From the NCBI GenBank assembly GCA_033977485.1, contig CM066983.1, positions 105,833,080-105,897,079 of the forward strand: a DNA stretch of 64,000 nt, read 5' to 3'. A program made the position numbers and the translations under genes. Under the pieces are notes generated by a model, which saw nothing but the letters and a program-made list of their open reading frames with translations, did no database searches and had not been told where the DNA came from. Shown here one piece after another: positions 10,968 through 22,134 of the stretch. The DNA comes from Hydrangea macrophylla. Lineage: Eukaryota; Streptophyta; Magnoliopsida; Cornales; Hydrangeaceae. Positions within the stretch are counted from its first letter, which is position 1; each line of letters begins with the position of its first letter.

Positions 10968-12281
10968 TGTTAGGGATATATACTAAAAGCCATGCTTTAT
11001 GTAGTTGATTTATTATTCATTTAATAAAATCAGTTAATCCATTTTTTTTATGAGAATCTGTGTGGGCAATGTTTGTATTATATTATTTATTTAATATTAC
11101 GCATGTGTGTCTCTCATTCTATTTAGTAGGTGGTTTGGTGTGTAGAGTCCGACTTACACACGGAAGATCAGGTCATCAGATATTATAGAATGTAAGATTT
11201 TGGTTTACAGTCTTAGATGAGATTGGACACACCATCGGTAGGACTGCAATATGGTGTTGTAGTAGGTTTGTCTTGCCTACGGAAAACGGTATAGTTTCAA
11301 CTCACTATGCTGGTACACTTTAATTGTGTATTAAATGGGACTGACTTGGGGTAATTATCTTTATACTGACTTATAAGATAATTAATACCTCATGGCTATT
11401 ATGAGTGCTTATGCTCTAAATCCTAAGTTAATTTGTAGACACGTACATTTGATATTTACACTTTGATCCCTAAAAGGGTGAGATCCTTAAATGGGTCAAT
11501 ATCTCATTGGATTGGGTGACAATATTAATTGTGTGGTGGATATTAATTAATGATGGAATCCATGTCTCAATTTTGGGATTGATGATATCCCCTTGAGAAA
11601 GCTTATAAGTTTTGATTATGTCAAACCCTACAGGTGGATTTTGTATCTGACATATCAGATAAGTTAAGCAGAGGATCTCAAGGAATTTTAAGAAATTAAT
11701 TAAATATGATTGTCAATAATTATATTTAATTAATGGATATCTGTAATCTTAACATGGGGAGATAATAAGCATTTAATAACATGGAGCTCAAAATATATTT
11801 TTGAGACAAGGGTAGGAGTGCAATTATATGAATTATAACTTATGGAAATAGGAATCTGATTCAGTTCGAATTAGGGTTTCTTAATTCTATAAGGAAGCCT
11901 ATTCCTTATTGACTTCTTATGGTCCCTATCGTAGCCTATATATATGCTGCTTTGGCTCTCTCCTCAGTTAGCGTTTTTCTATATAGAGAATTATAACTCG
12001 GAATAGAAAAGAGAGCATAAAAAAGGGAGAGCAGAAAACAGAAAGGATTTCGAAAGAGCCCACACTCAGTTCGATATTCTGGCAGCAAAGGAATACGGTA
12101 GAAGATCGTGAGCTGTTATCGAGCTCGTGTTCTCGATTCGTCTACTAGAGCAATCCGTTGTAGCAGTTTAAGGTAACCCTAGTTCCGCCCTTGTAGGGTT
12201 ATTGTAGTTTTCACGTAATTTTTTTTGCAGTACCAACTAATACGCGCAGTCAATGGATTCTGGGAACGCGGTTTCCTAACA
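10968..12281 (+). mobile_element. Solo LTR, copia-type family, copy 1, TSD CCTTC
   Basis: It begins TGTTAGGGATATATACTAAA and ends GCGGTTTCCTAACA, with inverted TGTTAG/CTAACA ends. Perfect 5-bp duplications CCTTC lie at 10963-10967 and 12282-12286. Length is 1,314 bp with no internal region. A TATA box (CTATATATATGC, about 11935-11946) follows a CAAT-like region and gives plus orientation. The family is closest to copia-type LTRs by size and ends; no coding region is present to prove it. Confidence 0.9.
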
Positions 12282-12299
12282 CCTTCAACCCGAGCCGAG

Positions 12300-12331
12300 T
12301 TCGGGTCGGGGTCGGGGTCGGGGTCGGGGCT
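12300..12331. repeat. GGGGTC minisatellite
   Basis: The hexamer GGGTCG/GGGGTC repeats about five times within the hAT-like element. It gives an artificial Asp-Pro repeat on the minus strand. Confidence 0.8.
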
Positions 12332-13616
12332 AGGGACAAATCCCCCGAACCCGCCCCGATGAGATATCACATTTACAAATCTGCCATTATTACTTTTAAG
12401 AGTTGCTTAAAAAACTTTAGGGTTTCTGTCAAAACATAAATCACACACACAACCGCCGCTTTTGATCTTTCTTCTCTCATCTGATCTCATCTCACTCCCT
12501 TCTCTATCAGTCTCTCTAATCGTTGAAAAAGAAAAATTGATCAATGGCTTTGTATTCAGAATCTATGGAAGATAGTTTCAAATCTCTAGTTGCGAAAGCC
12601 TGGGGATCACTCACTTCGTCCTAATCTTCATCTTTTTCATCTTCGTCGCTAAATGCATTGTGGTCTCTCACTGACAATGAGGTCAAGGAGAGGGAGTGGA
12701 ACCATTTAAGCTAAGATGATGGTATTGGAGATGTGTTCTCTCAACCTTCATCTTCTTCATCTTCGTCGTCATTGGAGTTTGTGCGCAAAACAAATCGAGA
12801 AATGTGCGCAGTGAGCTCGATGATGGTATTGGAGATCTCAATGGTCCATTGAAGCAAACCTAACAAGGAGGTCCAATTTTGTCTTCCTCTGATTACTTTC
12901 CTGCTATATTTGGGTGGGTGATGTTTCAGGCTTGTATTTGGATTTTGGTCCATTGACTGAGATTTCATTGGAATTTTTTTTGACCTTGTTAGTTTTAAAC
13001 GGGTTGAGACAGGGCGGGGTTGGGATTTCTTGTTCTCATCGGGGTCAGGGGTGGGATCTGTGATAGTTGTGGCGGAGCTGGGTGAGCATATGGTTATTCG
13101 GGGCAGGGGTAGAGAAGGGTTACCTCGTCCCGTACCTGCCCGTTGCCATCCTTAGGACGGGGGAAGAAGAAGAGAGGGGAAAAGGCAAAAAAACAAAAGA
13201 GATAGTATTTTACTATGTTGAATTTTACATTTTATGTGCACATAGCATTACCCTATTAAATATAAAGATGCAGTTTATAAAAAGTCGACTATGTTGAAGA
13301 TAATTAAACCCCTTTGCTCCTTATTTTCACATTTTTTTGCTAATAATTTCACTTTGCCCTCGATAGACAACGAAAATCCTGTTCATTACTTCCTTTGTAT
13401 TTCTTCTTCCACTTTTCCCTCGCACAAAAAAAACTGATATGATAGTGAACAGTGAGCATTTTTGTCGTATCTGATACAAGTCTCATCATTTTTCAAATTG
13501 ATCCATCTCAAACCATTCCAAGGTGAAACCTTACTCCGTACCCCTTTTTTTATTTTACAGAGAAATGATGCATTTATGGTAAAGAGATATTTTTTATTCG
13601 GACAATATCTCAATAA

Positions 13617-13782
13617 TAGGGGTGTCAATATAATCGATTGGACCAAATCAACCGACTAAATCGATAGATTTGGTAGGTTTTTATCACCGAACCCCAAAAA
13701 AAGATGAATGATTGGGCCGAAACCTATTAGTCGGTTTTGAAACCTACCCAAAACCAATCAAACTAAACCGATGACACCCCTA
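13617..13782. mobile_element. hAT-type MITE, TAGGGGTGTCA ends
   Basis: It starts TAGGGGTGTCAATATAATCG and ends CCGATGACACCCCTA, an 11-bp near-perfect terminal inverted repeat around 166 bp. The interior repeats ACCGA/TCGGTTT words. Flanking 8-mers CTCAATAA and CTCAGTGT share only the first half, so the duplication is decayed. Confidence 0.7.
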
Positions 13783-13849
13783 CTCAGTGTAGATCCTTAT
13801 ATACTTTTCGTATCCAAAATGTTATTGGTTTATGGATGTGTAAATGTTT

Positions 13850-14440
13850 GTGATGAAAATATTCAGTCAATGTAAAGGTGCCACGTAGGATCCAACGTGG
13901 TAGTAAAATTGCCCAAATCAGAAGCAACTCAGGAGCAGTTATAACAGTTTGCAAGTTTATTCTGTCAACTGCTAGGGGACACGTGTTGGTCATTGTGAAA
14001 TAACTGAAAAAACAGGTGTCAACATGAGGATATACCAGGTGTAAGAGCAGTTTTTCAGTTTGAAAAAAGGAGGGAACATTCGAATAAAGTTACTGAGAAG
14101 CCTCGATGTCTATAAATAGAGGAGGTTTGTGTTCGAAAAGGATCCTTCAATCAACATCAATATATATCTCTCAATACATTTACTGTATTTCTATCTAGAT
14201 CCTTAACTTTAGGAGTAGAATACCTTCGAAGTCATCTTCAAGGTTAGATTATAGTCTGTTTTATTTAATAGAAGTTGTTCCTTACTTTATTGCTTTCTTT
14301 ACTGTTTTATTTAGGAGTAGTTGTTTTAGAATAAATTCGAAGTACTTCAATTAATTACATCTTTACACGATTAAAGTCATGTTTAAGGCATCGAACGTCA
14401 CCACAATTTGCTTGGTGAGGCGCAGTTTGGATAATCACAT
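13850..14440 (+). other. LTR promoter remnant of a Tat-type element
   Basis: The stretch carries a clear promoter-like block, TATAAATAGAGGAGG at 14111, followed by an AATCAACATCAATATAT leader and TTCGAAGT words like those in the Tat internal region. It also matches the minus strand at 7925-8129. It looks like the U3 and R part of a Tat-family LTR, in plus orientation, without a recognisable start or end. Confidence 0.45.
14111..14120 (+). promoter_or_regulatory. TATA box of LTR remnant
   Basis: TATAAATAGA lies 30-60 bp upstream of an A/C-rich transcript-start-like stretch. It is the best plus-strand TATA match in this interval. Confidence 0.5.
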
Positions 14441-14559
14441 TTACACATTGGCAACTTGCTTGCCTGGCACGCTCACACACATTTATAAATTTACCAACCA
14501 AACAGTAATATATGCCATGTAGACACACTTATACACTTAGATTGCCCACATTTTTGACG

Positions 14560-14712
14560 GATAATGAATTCCACACCGAATTTCACAACCAACACATCCT
14601 AGCCCTAGATCGATTCTGGTGGGTCTCGCGTGGGACCTATGTGAAATCCACATGGGTCCACTAGAATTAAGGATTGTGATTATTGGTTGTGGAATTCACA
14701 GTGGGTGTAACA
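14560..14712. mobile_element. MITE-like inverted repeat
   Basis: AATTCCACACCGAATTTCAC followed by AACCAA at the left is mirrored by TTGGTTGTGGAATTCACAG at the right around a roughly 100-bp centre. This is a typical MITE-like foldback; superfamily and duplication are unclear. Confidence 0.45.
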
Positions 14713-14719
14713 TTTTTGT

Positions 14720-15575
14720 TTTTGAAATAGTCTTATCATATATTTTCATGACAACATGGAAGAATGCCACATGGCATGTGAGTGACTACTGGAATTTCAA
14801 AATTTTGAATAGTAGTTGAAGTTGGCGGGTAAGTAAACCTAGTTAGTTGAGCTATGAAATGGTACATGCCTTTTTTAGAGAAAAAACAATGCGAGTGAAA
14901 CGGGAAGTCCACGAACAATGTCTAAATTAATTTATGATTAATCTTGGACTTTAAAACATTGTTTTTTTAGCATTGGTGTTGAATATCAACCTTAAAATCA
15001 ACTTAATTCGAAAATTCATGCAGTTTTGATGTAGCCAATTGTTGCATCTAAGAACATGTGAAATATTTTTGAGCTTGAATAAGAACTTAAAACTCAAGAA
15101 GGTTTTTGATACCACCCAAATGGTGTTGCCACAAAATATTTAGAGCCAGACCCTTTCAATAGATTATTTTGAAATTTTCACATCCAAATAAAGTTGCTCC
15201 AATTTGATCTAACGGATGAAACTCGAAAACTTTCTCTCGATATTCTACATAAGATAAAATTAATCACATAAATTTAATCTTTTTCAGATCTTCAGTAAGT
15301 TTATTCTGTTTGTAGTCCATCCATGGATATAGGTTATTATAAGCTTGCTTATCCTTGATATATATATATCATAAAGCAGATTTGGCATTATAGTCAATTT
15401 CAACTCAGTAATGTTTGAATTTCTCAAATAATATGACAGTGTAGTATCACATGCATCACAAACCATTAATTGCATATTGTTCCGGTCCATACCATCTAAC
15501 CCTAGAATTACTCATTTCATAAATGTACATTAACATTTGGCTTTGAATATAAGATAGGCATGATATTAATACACA
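14720..15575. other. Unassigned AT-rich spacer
   Basis: No coding frame longer than about 70 codons, no repeat end and no RNA gene is recognisable here. Confidence 0.45.
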
Positions 15576-15581
15576 AATTGC

Positions 15582-15623
<42 letters not shown>
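15582..15623. repeat. (AT)n(GT)n compound microsatellite
   Basis: About eight AT units run into about twelve GT units. The Thr-His and Tyr-Ile repeats of the overlapping minus-strand ORFs come only from this tract. Confidence 0.95.
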
Positions 15624-15629
<6 letters not shown>

Positions 15630-15799
15630 CAGTTGTATAATAACTGAATACATGTACTTGACTAAATACGTACGCTATGTTTTGTTCATGAATATAGTGG
15701 GGGAAAAGAAAAAAGGAAGGTAACACAAGAAGGAAAACCAGGTCCCTCGTGTTTTCCCCCACATCTTTTTCTTCATGTTTAAATGACATTACAAATTAA

Positions 15800-16108
15800 G
15801 GGCTCGTTTGGTAACGTTGTCGTTTTCTGTTTTTGTTTTCGTTTTTTAAAAAACGAAAATTGAAAACACGTTTGGTAACGTTTTTGTTTTTTGTTTTTAA
15901 AAAACGTTTTCAAATTTTGGGTAAAAAATGAAAACAGCAAAAAGTCGTTTTGAGTTTCCTGTTTTTGTTTTTTTTTTTTTTTAAAAAAAAAAAATCAACA
16001 ATGTTACCAAACAAGTTTTTGTTTTTTTTTTTTTAAAAAAAAACCAAAACTGGTTTTCGTTTTTAAAAAAATGAAAACTCAAAACAGGAAACGTTACCAT
16101 GCGAGCCC
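15800..16108. mobile_element. Tourist/PIF-Harbinger-like MITE, TSD TAA
   Basis: Terminal repeats GGGCTCGTTTGGTAACGTT and AACGTTACCATGCGAGCCC are inverted, with TAA flanking both ends (15797-15799, 16109-16111). It is 309 bp, rich in oligo-T/A and GTTTTCG words, and noncoding. Confidence 0.85.
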
Positions 16109-16574
16109 TAAAAGTTTGTAAAATGAGGAAAAGGGAAGGGAAATGACTCACAATATTCAAAACGTTTAATATTTTTCTCAATTTATCCTCTCTCTTTTTT
16201 TTTTCTCCCTCCCTATTTTTCCTTTAAAAAAACCAAAGAAAAGCTTCTCTATGTTTTCTTTTCTTTTCTCTCCCAACCAAAGAAAAGCCTAATCAGAAAA
16301 AGCACAAAATCTGAATTCAGATATGCATGTCAATCATGCCTGTATCTGCATATTTTACAACCTTGTTATTGTCATTTCCAGTTAACTAGTAGTGATGACA
16401 TTGAGCTTCATTATGGCTATGGCTTCTCTGGCCAATTGCCAGGAACATTTCAGCTAACTAAAAGAACTTGATGTTTGTGTAAACGCAGTAATTGTGACCT
16501 GCCCTATCCGAGTTGGTGAAATCTGAATTCAGTTTCTTTCTATAGTTGAGATCAAGAGACTGTTCGGATCAAAC

Positions 16575-16800
16575 TTTTTTCTTTTTTTTTTTGATAACCA
16601 AGCAAACAATTAAACATGAGAGTCGAGAGAAACAAGCTCGTGGAAATGGGAGGGAACCTCGTCCATCCACACATTAAAAAAAGAAGACGATCTAATAAAC
16701 TGATTCCAAGCGTCTCCAGCCAGAGAGTGACCGACCACGTTGCCTTCCCGAAAGATATGAGAACTAATTTTGGGAATAAGAGGATTTTTAAAAACTTACC
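16575..16800 (-). pseudogene. 5'-truncated LINE tail with RNase H-like C-terminus and poly(A)
   Basis: The minus strand reads HIFREGNVVGHSLAGDAWNQ and then SSSFFNVWMDEVPSHFHELV before a stop, which resembles the end of the RNase H-like domain of plant L1-type LINEs (HxFREANxxAD). It is followed by TTGTTTGCTTGGTTATC and a poly(A) tract (T-run at 16575-16592), the usual plant LINE tail. Only the last 60-70 codons remain. Five-prime truncation is typical of LINE insertion. Confidence 0.8.
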
Positions 16801-16879
16801 AATTGGAGGTTTTTTTTTTTGGATTAATTGGTGTTAAGTCCCCCATTAGGAAAAATAATTGGTTAAATGACACAATTAA

Positions 16880-17095
16880 AACTTTTTTTTTTTAGTGAAA
16901 AGTCCCTTAATATAACCCTAAGCAAAAAATACCCGGACGAGAGTTTCAAAAAAAGTTTGAGAAAGTTCACAAACTTTGTCTTGAGAAATTTCACATGAAA
17001 AGTTTGTGAAATTTGTCGAACTCGTCGGCATTTTTTTGCCAAGGTTTATATTGAGGGGCTTTTCACTAAAAAAAAAAAAAAAACTTTTTTGTTGG
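16880..17095. mobile_element. MITE-like inverted repeat with oligo-A/T arms
   Basis: Left arm TTTTTTTTAGTGAAAAGTCC then CTTAATATAA is mirrored by TTTATATTGAGGGGCTTTTC then ACTAAAAAAAA. Some 22 of 26 inner positions pair. The loop contains GTTTGTGAAATT words. Superfamily is unknown. Confidence 0.5.
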
Positions 17096-17306
17096 ATCTA
17101 ATGCTTAAAAAGTACTCCAAAATGGACTAAACCCAAGTACCCTTTTTTTTTCTCAAAAAAATCTGGTTTTTTGCTTTAAAAATTATCATGTCTTTTAGGG
17201 AAAAAATTTATGAAAAACTATGTAATTTAAACTGTCATAGCTATAAGTGATTCTTTTTCCCAAGTAAGTTATCCCAAACAGACTCTAAAGGCGTGCTAGC
17301 CACTAA

Positions 17307-17721
17307 GAGCAACCACAGTGGACATTTTAAGCCAAATGTTAGTGTAAGATGTTAGCTAATGAGTATAGCAAAGCGCTCCAGTGGTGCTGTTACGTTGTTT
17401 GCTAACTATGGGACCCACAATCTATCTGTTAGTATGTTTGTTAACTGTAGCCAGCATTCTGGCGAGCCAACTCAGCATTAAGGCCAAAAAATGCTTTGAT
17501 ATTTGTGCAGGAAAGAAAGAAAGAAAATTTACCCTGGAATATAATTTGTGTGGGACTCAATAAAAGTTATTTTAACATATTATAAGTGCACTATTGTGGG
17601 AAGCTTTTTCTTGTTAACAAACCCGGTCACTAACAATGGTTGTGGTGGGGCCATTTTTTTGTTAAAGTTCCAAGTGGCCTATTTAGTGTCTGACATTATG
17701 GATGCTCCAGTGTGGATGCTC
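17307..17721. mobile_element. MITE, GAGCAACCACAGTGGA ends, TSD TAA
   Basis: Left end GAGCAACCACAGTGGACAT and right end TCCAGTGTGGATGCTC are inverted at about 14 of 16 positions. TAA flanks both sides (17304-17306 and 17722-17724). The 415-bp interior includes further GCTCCAGTGGTGCTGT words. Tourist-like by its TAA duplication. Confidence 0.65.
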
Positions 17722-17885
17722 TAACATGTAGCCTTGTAGGCTCTGAGATGTCATACAAGTTGAACGGCAATGAAAAGGGTTGGTGACAAATGCAGGTTTT
17801 TTTTTTTTGGATGTTATATATCCTTGTGATTATTCTTGTTTCATTGTTTGTCTCCTTAGCCTTGGATATCAATGTTATTGGAAAA

Positions 17886-18018
17886 TTATCCCATGAGGCC
17901 TCACACTATTGTGGACACTGTTGTGGACCATTGATCTTGTGGGTTACATGTGGGTCTCACAGTGAACGACGGTTCACAGTAGACAGTTACACCATGTGAT
18001 GGGCTCATGGGATAACTT
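17886..18018. mobile_element. Short inverted-repeat element
   Basis: TTATCCCATGAGGCCTCAC at left and GGGCTCATGGGATAAC at right are inverted over about 14 bp around GGACCATTGATC-type sequence. It may be a small MITE; no duplication was found. Confidence 0.4.
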
Positions 18019-18257
18019 CTCATATTATTGGGATGGCGTGGTATACCAAATCAATCCAAATTCTTTGTTTATACATTTGCGACCCCCCACAAGGGAAATC
18101 ATTCTCACATCAACAAAATTTCAAAATCTATTAATATGTTACAGTCTTATAAATAGTAATGTGGTGTCCCCATTATAGCCGATATTTACCCAAAGAACCC
18201 CGTGAAAGCTTTGTTTGGTTCATGGACTTAGTGAATGAAAAGAAAGGAAAACACCAA

Positions 18258-18564
18258 GGCTTTGTTTGGTTTGCGGATTCATGAAAGAAAGGAAAAGGAA
18301 AATAAGAAGTAAAAAGAATTCCCCTGTGTCTTCCTTCATGTTTTTCCTTGTGCTTAAATAGCATTAAAAGGTAAAAATTGTCTAATTAATATTGTTGGGC
18401 AAATGGGTGATACAAAATTCAAAAATTTTAATTTATTTCTCATAATATTTTCTTTTCCTTGTTATTTTCCACACAATTTTCCTTGGTGACCAAAACAAAG
18501 AAAAGTGTTTACCTTTGTGGTTTCTTTTCTTTTCCATCTCAACGTCCATGAACCAAACAGAGCC
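18258..18564. mobile_element. Tourist-like MITE with GGCTTTGTTTGGTT ends
   Basis: Left GGCTTTGTTTGGTTTGCGG and right CATGAACCAAACAGAGCC are inverted at about 12 of 14 terminal positions. Flanks are CAA and TAA, one mismatch from a TAA duplication. A partial copy of the left end (GCTTTGTTTGGTTCATGGAC) lies just outside at 18207, which suggests a local duplication. Confidence 0.6.
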
Positions 18565-18984
18565 TAAGGTCCAAGGAAATGTTTTTCCTTTATTTGGTTG
18601 CGAGCAAAAACAAAAAAGAAAATACGAAGGGAATTTTTTTTGCAAGAAGTAAATTAAAACTTTTGAATGAGTAACTTTCCTCTCTTTTTCGTAAGTTACA
18701 ATAAAAATTTTAATATTTCTAACTTTTGAGTGTTTTTAAGCCCGAAAAAACACAAAAGGAGCTAATTTTAGTTGTTTTGCTATCCATTTTCTAAATGAGA
18801 GGGGCTGGTGTTAATTTGTTACTTTCTCGTTCTCCCCCTGGCCCCCACAACCCAATACACACAAAGTTACAAACCTAAACATACATAGTACACACCATAT
18901 ACAGCAGTACACCCTCTTTACTGGGTCAGCAAAGCTCTTTTCCCACTTAGAAAAAAAAAAAAAGATAAATGCTGTGATTCTAAA

Positions 18985-19125
18985 ATTAGATTCTAAAAGT
19001 TCGTTCTAAATGATGTGATAGTGGAGCTATGTCTAATATAATAGGATTAGTTGAATTTTAATTGAAAATTATTTACCTGATCCCACTATCACATCATTTA
19101 AAAAGTACGAATACTTTTAGTATAA
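18985..19125. mobile_element. MITE-like inverted repeat
   Basis: TCTAAAAGTTCGTTCTAAAT then GATGTGATAGTGG is mirrored by CCCACTATCACATCATT then TAAAAAGTACG and AATACTTTTAG. The arms pair over more than 25 bp. It is non-coding. Confidence 0.6.
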
Positions 19126-19384
19126 AAATTTAAGAAGCATACTATTATTCTTTAAAAAAAAAAAAAAAAACAGTAAAAGAGTACATTTATCATTTGAGGG
19201 AGAAAAACATGTGGGTCATTTACCAGTTGTCTTGGTTACAGTTGGCTCTCGCTTGAAAGCATCTTCCATTAACCAATTCTACTGTTGCTTATTTTGGGGG
19301 GACAAGCAGGGAGAGTCATTTTGACATCAAGAATTCATCTACTCACAACAATGGATAATTCCATGATACAATTTAAATTAACCA

Positions 19385-19419
<35 letters not shown>

Positions 19420-19924
19420 AGAAGAAGAGAGAAATAGGTTGGAATTAAATGATATGTGATGAAACTTCATAATTTGAGTATACTATGTGGAAAACCTCAA
19501 CCATGATATATATGTGTATAACAGATACAGGCATTATTACATTGAAACATATATAATGTCTTTTTTGATAAGTCAAGAGTAACCAACTAAACTTATAGGC
19601 ATCCCACATTATATGCTGCAACTGCAAACCAGCAACAAAGCGAAATCTTCACAAGCTTCAGTAGTGCATAACCACACCACCAGCATACTAAAAACTTTAC
19701 TACAAATCAAACAGTGTACTAAAAAGAGCACAATCTCATAACCACCCACGTGGAAGTTTGACGAAGCCGAATAAGAGACTCCAGAAACCGCGAAAAATGC
19801 CAAAGGATTGAAGTTGCCCTGTCAGAGAAACCGCCCTACAATAGTACGACCCCCTTGACACGAAATTTTTTTTTTAAAAAAACACGCACAAGCACACACA
19901 CCAACACCGAGTTAAACCAGACCC
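19126..19924. other. Unassigned spacer with poly(A) tract
   Basis: A run of about 34 A lies at 19385-19418. Otherwise I see only short, motif-free frames and no convincing gene. Confidence 0.4.
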
Positions 19925-19974
19925 GGCCACCCCTGCCATTTGGGTCTGACTCACTGGTATAGGCAGGGGTGGCC
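19925..19974. other. Perfect 13-bp hairpin
   Basis: GGCCACCCCTGCC and GGCAGGGGTGGCC flank a 24-nt loop. The stem is GC-rich within AT-rich DNA. The arm order is opposite to hAT ends (which would start CAGGGG), so it is not simply a tiny MITE. A small-RNA precursor or structural element is possible but unproved. Confidence 0.5.
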
Positions 19975-19979
19975 AGAAA

Positions 19980-20480
19980 GCCAAAAAAATCACTGAAGCC
20001 TCACATTTTGATCACATAAAGAGAGGGTTTGATCAAGAAACTTGGTTTGCTCTATATAATGAGAGCAATAAAGCATTGAGAGTGACTTAAGTAGTGGTGT
20101 TTGTTCACTTTTGGTTAAAGGAAAGAAAAAAGAAAGTAAGAAGAGTGTGATGTTGAGGTTTCTAAGTTAGAATCTTCCAAAGGATATGCCATTGGCACCT
20201 CCAGTACTACTGCTCCAAAGCTGATGACAGATCACCATCCTGCATCCTCTTCACCCCACTTCCATCATATTGCCGTACTGAACTTTTTTTGCTTGTTTAA
20301 CTAATGTGGGGAAGTTTAACTTTTTAGGAGTCACTCAAGACTCTGTTTGGTTTGAAGATTTAGACAAGGAAGCGACAAGAAAGACAATTTTCTTAGTATT
20401 TTACTCTATGCTAATATAATACTCTATTGTTTCAATTCACTTCAAGTTTGCACATTGTTTACGAAAATATGTATTATATT
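19980..20480. other. Spacer with doubtful short exon on minus strand
   Basis: The minus-strand frame 20167-20250 ends with ANGISFGRF and a TAA stop, and CAG acceptor-like sequence precedes it. With fewer than 30 codons and no family match I do not call it a gene. Nothing else is recognisable. Confidence 0.25.
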
Positions 20481-20482
20481 AA

Positions 20483-20619
20483 GGGAATTGCTATGTACAC
20501 CGCTAATTTTGCCATGTACATCGCTCAACTTTACAAAAGTGAGAATTTTTAGAAGAAACATGACTAGAATAAAAGAATTTGGGTGCATAGCAAATACACG
20601 GGTGTACATAGCAATTTCC
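20483..20619. mobile_element. MITE-like element, GGGAATTGCTATGTACACC ends
   Basis: GGGAATTGCTATGTACACC at left and GGTGTACATAGCAATTTCC at right are inverted with one mismatch over 19 bp. It is 137 bp long and also contains internal copies of ATGTACATCGC and GCATAGCAAAT. Duplication is unclear. Confidence 0.7.
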
Positions 20620-20722
20620 TATATTAATTTTTTTGGTCTATTACATAATCATTTTCCTATTCAACCCTTAGATGTGATGAGTGTTTGACTTTCCTACTTA
20701 TTTTGGGATCACACATAAATGT

Positions 20723-21051
20723 AGGGCCGGCCCTGGGCCAATTTCTCAAAGCAATCGCATGGGGCCTCGACTTTAGGCCTCATTTTTAGACCTATTTTTT
20801 CCTAATTTCTTTTTAATTTTTATGAAATTTATCATTTTTAGGCTTATTTTCTTCAAATTTTTATGAAATTTCTATGAAACTTATCATTTTTAGGCCTATT
20901 TTCTTTCTAATTTCTATTAAACTTATCATTTTTAGGCCTATTTTTTTTTTATAATTTCAATGAAACTTAGTATAGAGGCCTCATTTTTTCTGCCCCTTTG
21001 AAAATTCGCTTGAGGCCTCGGCCAATTTTGGTCATCTCAGGGCCGGCCCTG
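20723..21051. mobile_element. hAT-like MITE, AGGGCCGGCCCTG ends
   Basis: Both ends carry the self-palindrome AGGGCCGGCCCTG. The interior contains four repeats of TTATCATTTTTAGGCCTATT-like sequence. Flanks CATAAATG and CATAATGC are similar, which would suit an 8-bp duplication. Confidence 0.6.
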
Positions 21052-21265
21052 CATAATGCTAGTTTGTGTTTATTGTAAATTTGTAAGGTTATAGAAAGTT
21101 AGTTAAATTTTGTAGTTACTTTCAAAAGTGATGCTTATTTTAAGACATCATACTTTTTTTTTTTGGGGCGGGGAGAGTATTAAAAATTGAAAGTGAAAGA
21201 AAAAGCAAACCATAAGAGGAACTCAATAAAAAGGAAACGAAGTGATAGCAAAAACCAAAGAGGGA

Positions 21266-21432
21266 GGGGAGGTGTTGGGTTGGCTAGCTCCCTTAAAGAA
21301 GGGGGGGGGGGGGAGGTGTTGGGTTGGCTAGCTCCCTTAAAGAAGGGGGGGGGGGGGGGGGGGGGGGGGGTGAGAGAGTTTGGGGGAGGGGGGTGGAGAG
21401 GTGTTGGGTTGGCTATCTCCCTTAAGGTTTGA
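21266..21432. repeat. Tandem 40-bp repeat with poly-G tracts
   Basis: Three copies of GAGGTGTTGGGTTGGCTAGC then TCCCTTAAAGAA are separated by G-runs of 12 and about 26. The third copy reads GGCTATC. The Gly-rich reading across it is an artefact. Confidence 0.85.
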
Positions 21433-21693
21433 CCTTAATACATATACATCTCTTTATATTTTAGGAATTTCACTTATCTCCCTTGCTTTTAAATTTTAGT
21501 ATCAGATTCTCCCCTCCTTTTAACAAACTGTTAGAAAACTAACGGAATCTAATACTAAACTAAAATTCATAAGTAAGAGAGGGTAAGTAAAATTCCTAAA
21601 ATGTAAGGTAAGGCAAAACCTCAGGGAAGGTAGCTAGTATTTACTGGGGGGGGTCCTTTTTCTCACTAATTCCATAAATCAAACATAGCCTAA

Positions 21694-22134
21694 GGGTTCG
21701 TTTGATAAAACTGAAAATTAAGTATTGAATTTTAAGTAATTAAAATTGGGTGATGTTATTGTCACTCCATCATTGAACCAAGGTACTCCATGGTACTATT
21801 CTTAAAGCATGTGGTACATGCATATCATGCATTACATACATGGTATCACATGCTCTGATAGTGGTACCATGGCGTGCATTAGTTCAATGATGGAGTGGAA
21901 ATAACAATTCCCTTAAAATTTTAAGCGATTGAGCTTGCAATACTCAAAACAGTGTTTCAAGTACTATAATAGACTGCATTCAGTGATTATTTTCAGTATA
22001 ATTTTTTCACTTAAAGTTTTCAGTGATTTTTTTTGCTTCTTTTTCAATTAAGTGGTATATGATCAAATACACTGAAATAAAATAAGTACTAAAAATTTTC
22101 ATTTCAGCACTTAATTTATTTTGTCAAACACCCC
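21694..22134. mobile_element. Tourist-like MITE containing a nested MITE
   Basis: Ends GGGTTCGTTTGATAAAACTG and TTTATTTTGTCAAACACCCC are inverted. Flanks are TAA and TTA. Interior words AAGTATTGAATTTTAAG and CACTTAATTT recur in both arms. A second foldback element sits inside. Confidence 0.65.
21755..21905. mobile_element. Nested foldback MITE
   Basis: Left arm GTTATTGTCACTCCATCATT then GAAC is mirrored by GTTCAATGATGGAGTGG then AAATAAC. Inner GGTACTCCATGGTACT and GGTACCATGGCG also pair, so nearly the whole 151 bp folds on itself. Confidence 0.7.

Larger units (their letters stand above)
10867..13154. mobile_element. Non-autonomous hAT-like element with nested copia LTR
   Basis: The ends are inverted: TAGGGATGGCAATGGGGTGG at left, and TGCCCGTTGCCATCCTTA at right. 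The flanking 8-mers GGGAGGGG and GGACGGGG agree at 6 of 8 positions, in keeping with an 8-bp hAT duplication. The copia solo LTR (1,314 bp) sits inside, leaving about 970 bp of element. The interior holds a GGGGTC minisatellite and, at 12440-12970, a stretch that looks like a plant 5' UTR and short coding exon (ATGGCTTTGTATTCAGAATC, in frame for 27 codons). That could be captured gene sequence. No transposase is visible. Confidence 0.65.

Noticed and set aside
15456..15789. Minus-strand ORFs with His-Thr and Tyr-Ile repeats
   Set aside because: Produced by the (GT)n/(AT)n microsatellite.
20167..20250. Last exon of a host gene on the minus strand (ANGISFGRF end)
   Set aside because: Under 30 codons, no partner exon seen, no family recognised.
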